From contig JAFMQT010000089.1 of assembly GCA_017354515.1 (NCBI GenBank), positions 1 to 12,243 on the forward strand: a DNA stretch of 12,243 nt, read 5' to 3'. Below, in pieces: positions 1-5,858 of this stretch. The stretch comes from Nocardia sp. (GTDB lineage Bacteria; Actinomycetota; Actinomycetes; Mycobacteriales; Mycobacteriaceae). Both the position numbers and the translations under genes were made by a program. The notes under the pieces were generated by a model that was not told the origin of the DNA, did no database searches, and was given only the letters and a program-made list of their open reading frames with translations. Every line of letters begins with the position of its first letter. Position 1 is the first letter of the stretch.

Positions 1-147
1 CGGACCGTACTTCGCCAATTGCGATTTCGTTCTGCCCATCCCGCGCATCAACCGGATCAGCTGTGCGCCGAGCCGGTCGGCCACATCCTGTTCGGTGACG
101 CCGGTGGCGAGATCGCGGGCGCCGGCATCACGGGCATCAGCGGCCAT
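1..147 (-). CDS. MarR-family transcriptional regulator, N-terminal fragment
   Basis: Only the first 49 codons are in the window; the gene continues past the left edge. The start is ATG at 147, with a purine-rich ribosome site (GGGAG in an AGAG-rich run) about 8 nt upstream. The visible peptide has a short Ala/Asp-rich head, then an amphipathic helix (residues about 19-45, VTEQDVADRLGAQLIRLMR and following) typical of the N-terminal dimerisation helix of actinobacterial MarR proteins. The winged-helix DNA-binding domain would follow and is not visible, so the family call rests on this helix, the small-regulator-like N-terminus and the perfect palindromic operator at 195-221, about 50 bp upstream of the start. 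That position fits autoregulation. The same operator recurs before the MFS exporter near 4956, which suggests a multidrug-efflux regulator (inference). A TetR or other small regulator is less likely but not excluded. Confidence 0.6.
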   Translation of the reverse strand, partial: MAADARDAGARDLATGVTEQDVADRLGAQLIRLMRGMGRTKSQLAKYGP

Positions 148-194
148 GATCGCGCTCCCTCTCTCTCCACATGGCAGATTTTGATTAACATCGA

Positions 195-221
195 CAACTA
201 GTTGCTGACGCCAACTATACA
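195..221. promoter_or_regulatory. Palindromic operator overlapping the probable marR promoter
   Basis: TAGTTG (199-204) and CAACTA (212-217) form a perfect inverted repeat with a 7-nt spacer. A third half-site lies at the left, so that 195-204 reads CAACTAGTTG, itself a perfect palindrome. On the minus strand the right arm lies in TATAGTTGG, and TATAGT (219-214) is a good -10 hexamer for marR. A repressor bound here would cover the -10 and the start point. Positions 199-221 match 4956-4978 at 20 of 23 bases. The site also lies upstream of the divergent DUF475 gene, whose start is 224 nt away. The site is seen directly; the bound protein is inferred. Confidence 0.7.
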
Positions 222-394
222 TAGCGGCCCCGCCCAGCACACATCCGCACCGCGACATGTGAGTAACCGAACACCCACCCGGTACCATTCTCGCCGGTAT
301 CATTCCCACCGCCGGATTTCTCGGCCGATTGTTTTGCGGGCACATCAACTGTCACAATCGAGTTCAGGGGTTGCGAGCACTCTGAATGCTGTAG

Positions 395-437
395 CCCGCG
401 GAGTCGTCACCCCCGCGGGTGTCAACACGACGAAAGG
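395..437 (+). promoter_or_regulatory. Leader hairpin and ribosome binding site of the DUF475 gene
   Basis: CCCGCGG (395-401) and CCGCGGG (413-419) are perfectly complementary around an 11-nt loop. The ribosome site AAAGG (433-437) follows, 7 nt before the ATG at 445, and this decides the start. An alternative pairing, GTCGT (403-407) with ACGAC (427-431), would compete with the hairpin and ends next to the ribosome site, so a switch is conceivable but not shown. The rest of the 148-444 gap holds the marR operator (195-221), a weak promoter-like pair (TTGTTT at 329-334, TCACAA at 352-357) and nothing else I can recognise. Confidence 0.35.
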
Positions 438-444
438 CATCGGC

Positions 445-1650
445 ATGTTCGTGCGCGTATTCGCCCTGTCGTTCATCGTGGCCGCGGTCGCACTGGCTGC
501 CGCGGGGCTGTACGGGGGACTACAGGCCGCGGTACTCGTCGCCGCCCTCGGAGTCCTCGAGGTATCACTGTCATTCGACAACGCGGTGGTCAACGCCGGT
601 GTCCTGGGCCGCATGAGCCGGTTCTGGCAGCGGATCTTCCTGACCGTCGGCATGGTCGTCGCGGTAGTGGGAATGCGACTGCTGTTCCCCCTGATCGTGG
701 TCGCGATCGGCGCCCATCTGGGGCCGATCGAGGCGTTGCGGCTGGCGACCCATCCGCCGGCCGGCGGCGCCCCCACCTTCCCGGACGGCAGCCCCAGCTA
801 CGAGACGATCCTGACCGCCGCCAACCCCAAGATCGCGGCCTTCGGCGGCATGTTCTTGCTGCTGCTGTTCCTGAACTACATCTGCTCCGAACGGGAGATC
901 ACCTGGCTGAGCTGGTTGGAGCGCCCGCTGGCCCGGTTAGGGCGGTTCTCGATGGTCACCGTTGTCATCGCCCTGGTCTCATTGGTGGTCACCGCGCAAT
1001 TCGTCGGCCCCGACCGGCAGACCGACGTCGTGATGATCGCCGGCGCGCTCGGGATGACGACCTACTATCTGGTCGACAGCCTGGGCAACTACTTCGGTGA
1101 CGAGGAGGCCGGAACCGGCCCCTCGCACGCGGCCATGCTGACCGGGCGGGCCGCCCTGCTGGGATTCGTCTACCTCGAGGTGATCGACGCCTCGTTCTCC
1201 TTCGACGGTGTCATCGGCGCGTTCGCCATCAGCGCGGATCCGATCATCATCGCCCTCGGACTCGGACTCATCGGCGCCATGTTCGTCCGCTCGCTGACGG
1301 TCTATCTGGTGCGGCGCGGCGCACTGGAGGAGTTCGCCTACCTCGAACACGGCGCACACTGGGCGATCGGCGCCCTGGCGGTGGTGCTGTTGATCTCCAC
1401 CGGCCACCATCTGAACGAGATCACCACCGGACTGATCGGGGTCGTGATCATCGCCGCGGCGTTCGTCAGCAGCCTGGTACGCAATCGGCGGTGCGGGGAT
1501 ACGCACAGGCCGCCGGCCGAACCGGCCGTCGCCGAACTACCCGAGAAACAACCACCCCCGAATCGCATTCCCGTGCACGGCAATGGCTTCCACGTAGCCC
1601 TGCCCTATCGGAACCCGATCCTGGGCGAGGCGGTCAACGAGACCGGCTGA
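445..1650 (+). CDS. DUF475 / TerC-like integral membrane protein
   Basis: The product is 401 residues and strongly hydrophobic, with about eight membrane segments. Two related motifs, one in each half, mark the TerC/DUF475 fold of the LysE superfamily: LEVSLSFDN at 38-46 (E39, D45, N46) and LEVIDASFSFDG at 244-255 (E245, D248, D254). The acidic residues in these repeats are presumed metal-binding. Characterised TerC relatives export manganese or supply metal to exported enzymes; DUF475 itself is little studied, so the substrate is inferred. After the last membrane segment (ending near 345) comes a polar, proline-rich tail of about 55 residues, probably cytoplasmic. The open frame extends upstream to 202, but that part is Arg/His/Pro-rich and unlike a protein N-terminus. 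The ATG at 445 has AAAGG 7 nt before it and opens directly into the first membrane helix. The gene diverges from marR and is followed by lipB after 43 nt. Confidence 0.85.
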   Translation: MFVRVFALSFIVAAVALAAAGLYGGLQAAVLVAALGVLEVSLSFDNAVVNAGVLGRMSRFWQRIFLTVGMVVAVVGMRLLFPLIVVAIGAHLGPIEALRLATHPPAGGAPTFPDGSPSYETILTAANPKIAAFGGMFLLLLFLNYICSEREITWLSWLERPLARLGRFSMVTVVIALVSLVVTAQFVGPDRQTDVVMIAGALGMTTYYLVDSLGNYFGDEEAGTGPSHAAMLTGRAALLGFVYLEVIDASFSFDGVIGAFAISADPIIIALGLGLIGAMFVRSLTVYLVRRGALEEFAYLEHGAHWAIGALAVVLLISTGHHLNEITTGLIGVVIIAAAFVSSLVRNRRCGDTHRPPAEPAVAELPEKQPPPNRIPVHGNGFHVALPYRNPILGEAVNETG

Positions 1651-1680
1651 GTTCCCCGGGGGACGCACACGCCGGTCTCG
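1638..1680 (+). terminator. Stem-loop at the end of the DUF475 gene
   Basis: CGAGACCGGC (1638-1647) and GCCGGTCTCG (1671-1680) form a perfect 10-bp stem. The 23-nt loop contains the DUF475 stop codon (1648-1650) and a small CCCCGGGG palindrome (1654-1661). There is no T-run after it, which is common for actinobacterial terminators. It ends one base before the putative lipB -10 box, so it could separate the two transcription units or act as an operator for lipB. Confidence 0.45.
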
Positions 1681-1681
1681 G

Positions 1682-1687
1682 TATTGT
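1682..1687 (+). promoter_or_regulatory. Candidate -10 box of lipB (leaderless transcript)
   Basis: TATTGT lies 6 nt before the lipB ATG at 1694. A start point at the usual distance would fall on the A of the ATG, giving a leaderless mRNA, which is frequent in this bacterial order. This fits the absence of a convincing Shine-Dalgarno sequence before lipB. No good -35 hexamer is visible. Confidence 0.35.
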
Positions 1688-1693
1688 CGGATC

Positions 1694-2329
1694 ATGAGGT
1701 CACGGCCGCTGACATTGATCCAGGACGAACTCGTCGACTACGACAAGGCCATGGCGCAGATGGCGGACCTGGTCACCGAACGCCAGCGCGACAGCCGGCC
1801 GGACACTCTGTGGTTACTGAGCCATCCCCCGGTCTACACCATCGGCCGCCGCACCCCCGCCGAACACCTGCCCGCTCCCGAGCACGGGATACCGGTGGTG
1901 GAAACCACCCGCGGCGGGCAGCTCACCTATCACGGCCCGGGCCAGCTGGTCGGCTATCTGATCGTGAAACTCGCCACCGGGGAGGGGGTGGTCGACTATA
2001 TCCGCGAGGTCGAACACCGCCTGGTCGCGGCACTCGGACGGGTGGGAATCCAGGCCCGGCGCCGCGACACTCCGCCGGGATCGGAACTGCTCACCGGGGT
2101 GTGGACGGCCGAGACCGGACGCAAGATCGTCTCGATCGGCATGCGGCAGAGCCGCGGTGTCACCAGCCACGGCTTCGCCCTGAACGTCGACGGCGATCTG
2201 AGTCCGTGGCGGTGGGCAGTGGCATGCGGACTCCCCGATGTGGACATGACCTCGGTGGCGCGCGAACTACCCGGTACCGACATGGACCGGGTTCGCCCGA
2301 TCATCGCCGAGGCGTTCGAGGCCGGGTAG
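1694..2329 (+). CDS. lipB: Octanoyl-[ACP]:protein N-octanoyltransferase LipB
   Basis: LipB moves octanoyl groups from acyl carrier protein to the lipoyl domains of 2-oxoacid dehydrogenases and the glycine cleavage H protein, the first step of de novo lipoate synthesis in the cytoplasm. The 211-residue length suits the family. Signatures are present in order: HPPVYTIGRR (44-53), RGGQLTYHGPGQ (73-84), GRKIVSIG with the catalytic Lys144, HGFALNV (159-165), and ACGLPD with the acyl-accepting Cys178. The ATG at 1694 gives a normal N-terminus; no clear ribosome site precedes it, but a -10-like TATTGT does. The family is often encoded next to lipA (lipoyl synthase), yet no lipA is visible: DUF475 lies upstream and a convergent MFS gene lies 14 nt downstream. 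Whether this is the only lipB of the genome or a second copy cannot be told here. All key residues are present, so I expect an active enzyme. Confidence 0.93.
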   Translation: MRSRPLTLIQDELVDYDKAMAQMADLVTERQRDSRPDTLWLLSHPPVYTIGRRTPAEHLPAPEHGIPVVETTRGGQLTYHGPGQLVGYLIVKLATGEGVVDYIREVEHRLVAALGRVGIQARRRDTPPGSELLTGVWTAETGRKIVSIGMRQSRGVTSHGFALNVDGDLSPWRWAVACGLPDVDMTSVARELPGTDMDRVRPIIAEAFEAG

Positions 2330-2343
2330 TACGCCACCGCGGA

Positions 2344-4908
2344 TCAGGAGTGCTCGGGCACCTCGGTGTGGCCGACGGCGCTGAACTCGGCGGCGCGCGC
2401 CGGACCCGGCGAGCCGTCGTACCCCAATGTCATATCGTGCGTCGTCGTACCACCGTCCAGTCGCACCACATCGGTCACCGGCGGATATCCGCGCGCGACC
2501 ACGGTGTAATCGCCGGCCGGTAGATCCGCGATCCGGAAGTTGCCCTCGGCGTCGGTGAACGCCGAGCCGACCAGCAGGCCGCTCGAATCCACCACCGACA
2601 CATGGGCATTGGCCACCGCCACCGAATCGGCCCGGGCCCGGCCGGTCAGCACTGCCCCCAACGACGCGAGTTCGATGTCGTGGCGCAGCATCCCCGAATC
2701 CGGAACGGTCAGGGTGACGGCGTGCGGCCGGCTCCCCTCGATCACCGCGACCAGGGTGTAGGTCCCCGCGACCGTGCCGTGGCAGGTGTAGACGCCGTCG
2801 GGACCTGTCACCGCCGCCGCGACGACCTCGCCGCGCGGATCGGTCAGGGTGATCGTGACCCCGGCCAGCGGGCGCCCGGATCCGGCGGTCACCACACCTG
2901 ACAATTCGCCGTTGCCGGTCAGCGTCAGCTCCAGCGGCGTAGCGCGGCCGCCGGCGGTCACATTCGCCGCGGCCGGCTGGTGGCCACCGGCCGACACGAT
3001 CAGCACGTACTGCCCGGCATTCGGGGCCACGATCCGGAAAGCCCCGCCGGAATCACCCGTGGTGCGCGAAACCTGGTGTCCGCGTTGGTCGATCAGCGTC
3101 AGCGCCGCACCCGGGACCGGCTGCCGGTCCTCGCGACGGATATGCCCGGACAGCACCTCCCCCTGCCCGGCGGCCGGTTCGGCGAACCGGACCGGTGCGG
3201 CCCCGGCGATCTCCGCGGCGGGCAACATATCGGCCGATTCCGGTTGCGCCAGAGCAGGTTCGGCGGCATCGACCGCCGCCAGGGGCGCGAGTTCGGCCTC
3301 GGCCTCCGGCTCGGCGACCGCCGCCGCTCCGGGATCCTGCAGCGGAATCTCCCTCATGAACAACAGGACCAGGCACGACAGCAGGGCCACACCCGCCGCC
3401 GTGTAGAACACTCCGTGCATGGAATTGGTGAAGCCGATCAGGATCGGTTCCTTCACCATCTGTGGCAAATCCTTGATCACGCTGGTGTTCGACTGCATCT
3501 GGCCGAGTTTGTCCGTGCTCATACCGGCGGGCAGATGACCACCGAAGGCGTCGGTGATCTTGTGCGGCAGCAGGTTGAACAGAATCGTCAGGAAGATCGC
3601 GACACCCAGCGTGCCGCCCATCTGCCGGAAGAACGTCGCCGACGCCGTCGACACACCCATATCCGAACGCGGACCGGCATTTTGGGCCGCGATGATCAAC
3701 GTCTGCATACAGCCACCGAGACCGAAACCGATCACCGCGCCGTAGACGAGCGGCTGCCACAGCGGACTGTCGTATTTGACCTGCGCGAACAGCACCGCAC
3801 CGATAGCGATGATGAACGTGCCCAGCACCGGCAGGATCTTGTAGCGTCCGGTGAGCCTGGTGACCTGCCCCGACAGGATCGAGCCGACCATGATTCCACC
3901 GACCATGGGCAGCATCAGCAGACCCGCCTTGGTCGGCGAATACTCGCGCACGACCTGCAGATACAGCGGAATCATGCTCATCGCGCCGAACATCGCGACA
4001 CCCACGATGGTGCCGCCGCCGATGGTGACCGAGAAGGTGGAATTCTTGAACAGCCGCAACGGAATCAGAGCGGCGTCCTTCATCAGATATTCGATCAGGA
4101 TGAACAGCAGCAGACCTGCCCCGCCGATGGCGTAGCAGACGATCGCCCTGGTCGAATCCCAGCCCCAGCCGCGGCCCTGTTCGGCCACGATCAACAGCGG
4201 CACCACACAGATCGCCAGCGCTACCGCACCGAAATAGTCCACCCGATGGTTCTGCCGATGATGCGGGACATTCAGCACCTTCGCCACGACACCCAGTGCG
4301 ATCACACCGATCGGCACGTTCACCAGGAACACCCAGCGCCAGCCGTCCACGCCCCACAGCGTGTCGTAATTGGAGAACAGACCGCCCAGCACCGGGCCCA
4401 GCACGGTCGCCGATCCGAAGACCATCATGAAATAGCCCTGATATCGCACCCGTTCGCGGGCCGGCACGATATCGCCGATGATGGTCATCGCGAGCGACAT
4501 CAGACCACCGGCACCCAGGCCCTGGACGGCGCGGAAGCCGGCCAGTTCGTACATCGAGGTGGCGAAGGTACACAGCACCGACCCGATCACGAACACACCG
4601 ATCGCGATCAGGAAGAACGGTTTACGGCCGTAGATATCGGCCAGCTTCCCGTACAGCGGCGTGGAAATCGTGGCCGTGATCAGATAAGCCGTCGTCGCCC
4701 ACGCCTGCTGATCGAAACCGTGCAGACTGTTGGCGATCCGCACGATCGCCACACTCACAATGTTCTGATCCAGCGCCGCCAGGAACATCCCCAGCAACAA
4801 ACCGGACAGAATCGTCAGAACCTGCCGGTGCGACAAGCGCGCGCCCGGTGCGTTGCCGGTCCCCGGGGCCGGTTCGGCCGCCGACTCCCGGGTGGGTGAA
4901 GTGGTCAT
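2344..4908 (-). CDS. DHA2-type MFS exporter with three C-terminal carboxypeptidase-regulatory-like repeats
   Basis: The product is 854 residues, far above the usual 450-550 for this exporter class. Residues about 28-520 form the transporter with about 14 membrane segments. LDQNIVSVA (46-54) is the TM1 motif, GKLADIYGRKP (87-97) is MFS motif A, and GSATVLGPVLGG (165-176) is antiporter motif C. EmrB/QacA relatives use the proton gradient to expel drugs or lipophilic compounds; the substrate here is unknown. Residues 521-583 are an Ala/Glu/Pro-rich linker. Three related beta-type repeats follow at about 584-664, 667-746 and 750-828, each with a PxxGaxxxxxD head, a xDxxGxfrI strand and an AGxYtxvv strand, typical of CarboxypepD_reg/CnaB-like domains. 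The frame opens at 4971, but that start would lie inside the operator; ATG at 4908 (MTTSPTRE) is preferred, with AGGG 9 nt upstream. The gene has its own promoter/operator (4938-4978), so probable MarR control. It ends 14 nt from the convergent lipB stop. Confidence 0.9.
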   Translation of the reverse strand: MTTSPTRESAAEPAPGTGNAPGARLSHRQVLTILSGLLLGMFLAALDQNIVSVAIVRIANSLHGFDQQAWATTAYLITATISTPLYGKLADIYGRKPFFLIAIGVFVIGSVLCTFATSMYELAGFRAVQGLGAGGLMSLAMTIIGDIVPARERVRYQGYFMMVFGSATVLGPVLGGLFSNYDTLWGVDGWRWVFLVNVPIGVIALGVVAKVLNVPHHRQNHRVDYFGAVALAICVVPLLIVAEQGRGWGWDSTRAIVCYAIGGAGLLLFILIEYLMKDAALIPLRLFKNSTFSVTIGGGTIVGVAMFGAMSMIPLYLQVVREYSPTKAGLLMLPMVGGIMVGSILSGQVTRLTGRYKILPVLGTFIIAIGAVLFAQVKYDSPLWQPLVYGAVIGFGLGGCMQTLIIAAQNAGPRSDMGVSTASATFFRQMGGTLGVAIFLTILFNLLPHKITDAFGGHLPAGMSTDKLGQMQSNTSVIKDLPQMVKEPILIGFTNSMHGVFYTAAGVALLSCLVLLFMREIPLQDPGAAAVAEPEAEAELAPLAAVDAAEPALAQPESADMLPAAEIAGAAPVRFAEPAAGQGEVLSGHIRREDRQPVPGAALTLIDQRGHQVSRTTGDSGGAFRIVAPNAGQYVLIVSAGGHQPAAANVTAGGRATPLELTLTGNGELSGVVTAGSGRPLAGVTITLTDPRGEVVAAAVTGPDGVYTCHGTVAGTYTLVAVIEGSRPHAVTLTVPDSGMLRHDIELASLGAVLTGRARADSVAVANAHVSVVDSSGLLVGSAFTDAEGNFRIADLPAGDYTVVARGYPPVTDVVRLDGGTTTHDMTLGYDGSPGPARAAEFSAVGHTEVPEHS

Positions 4909-4937
4909 ATTCTCGCGCCCTGCTTCGGTCGGGACAA

Positions 4938-4978
4938 TTAGTTGCTTCAGACAAATAGTTGCAAGCGCCAACTATACA
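4938..4978. promoter_or_regulatory. Palindromic operator overlapping the MFS exporter promoter
   Basis: TAGTTG (4956-4961) and CAACTA (4969-4974) form a perfect inverted repeat with a 7-nt spacer, exactly as at the marR promoter; TAGTTGC and CGCCAACTATACA are identical at both sites with the same spacing. A further TTAGTTGC lies at 4938-4945. On the minus strand TATAGT (4976-4971) is a good -10 hexamer, giving a leader of about 55 nt before the ATG at 4908. A bound repressor would cover the -10 and the start point. Confidence 0.7.
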
Positions 4979-5006
4979 GATATCGGGCGACAACGGTTAC
5001 CACCGA

Positions 5007-5858
5007 TCAGAACAGGGTCATCGGACCCTCATGCATCGGTTCGGGCAGGTCGGGCAGACCGGGGTGGTCCGCACGCACCTCGCGGTAGAACCTGCGGGCC
5101 AACGCCGGCGCGCCCGCATTGTCCGGGGTGTGGACGAAAATCGTCGGAGAACGCCCCTGCCGCAACCACTCGCCCACGATCTCGCGCCACGGCTGCCAGC
5201 CCGCGACGGTGGCGTCCACATCGTCGCGGCCGTGATATCGCACGATCGGGAATTCGGTCAGGGCCTCGATCCGCCGGGGCAGCCGGGGCTTCTTCGACCG
5301 GGCCTCGACTTCGGCGGCGCTGCTCGCGGGCGCGGAGAACAGCGTTGTGGTGTCGAACGGAATCCATTCGGTGCCGGTGCGCCGGAGGATATGTTCCAGG
5401 CGTGCGGCGGCAGCCGGATCGGCGAAGAAGGCCGGATGCCGCACTTCCACCGCGCACGGGTGCCGGCGGGTCAGGCGGTTCAGCAGACCGGCCAGCGCGC
5501 CGAGATCACCCGGCCCGAACGAGCCCGGCAGCTGGATCCACAGTGCGTGCAATCGCGAGCCCAGCGGCGCCATCGCCGCCAGGAAGCGGTCGAGTTCGGC
5601 CTCACCCCCGCGCATCCGATGATCATGGGTCACCGCTTTCGGCAATTTCGGCAGAAAACGGAAACCCTCGGGCATCTGCTCGGTCCAGGCGGCCACCGTA
5701 TCCGGCCCGGGGGTGGCGTAGAAGGTGGTATTGCCCTCCACGGCCGTGCAGTACTCGGCATAAGCGGCCAGCCGGCGACGCGCATCGGGCTGGTACGCGC
5801 GCCACGCCTCATGGGTCCACTGCGCACAGCCCACCGCCAGCGGCGGCATGTCAGCCAT
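5007..5858 (-). CDS. DUF72 family protein
   Basis: The product is 283 residues, a normal length for DUF72 (YecE-like), a TIM-barrel family of unknown biochemical function. Family landmarks are present: VGCAQW near the N-terminus (9-14), VEGNTTFYATP (40-50), FRFLPKLPKAVTHDH (66-80), VEVRHPAFF (137-145), RYHGR (207-211) and FVHTPDNAGAPALA (241-254), the last matching the family's C-terminal FNNH-type block with substitutions. No signal peptide or membrane segment is seen, so it is probably cytoplasmic. The frame opens at 5891, but ATG at 5858 (MADMPP) has GGGGAG 4 nt upstream and overlaps the stop of the preceding gene (5851-5853) by 8 nt, which indicates translational coupling. ATG at 5849 is a second option. 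The partner is the unrecognised 514-residue protein. Confidence 0.88.
   Translation of the reverse strand: MADMPPLAVGCAQWTHEAWRAYQPDARRRLAAYAEYCTAVEGNTTFYATPGPDTVAAWTEQMPEGFRFLPKLPKAVTHDHRMRGGEAELDRFLAAMAPLGSRLHALWIQLPGSFGPGDLGALAGLLNRLTRRHPCAVEVRHPAFFADPAAAARLEHILRRTGTEWIPFDTTTLFSAPASSAAEVEARSKKPRLPRRIEALTEFPIVRYHGRDDVDATVAGWQPWREIVGEWLRQGRSPTIFVHTPDNAGAPALARRFYREVRADHPGLPDLPEPMHEGPMTLF

Noticed and set aside
361..444. yybP-ykoY manganese riboswitch before the DUF475 gene
   Set aside because: GTCGTCA and GGGG are present, but the GGGGAGTAG opening and the closing GACC-type strand of the consensus are absent and the stems do not fall in the expected order.
202..444. Upstream extension of the DUF475 protein
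   Set aside because: The peptide is Arg/His/Pro-rich, starts inside the palindromic operator, and the ATG at 445 has a good ribosome site and leads straight into the first membrane helix.
1684..2523. Plus-strand open frame of 279 codons over lipB
   Set aside because: It is out of frame with lipB, which carries all catalytic motifs, and runs across the convergent MFS end.
2980..4899. Long open frame (639 codons) on the plus strand
   Set aside because: It lies antisense to the MFS exporter, is full of Arg/His/Gln/Asp without a recognisable fold, and is the usual mirror of a GC-rich gene.
4909..4971. Upstream start of the MFS protein
   Set aside because: The extra 21 codons run through the operator and the expected start point of transcription.
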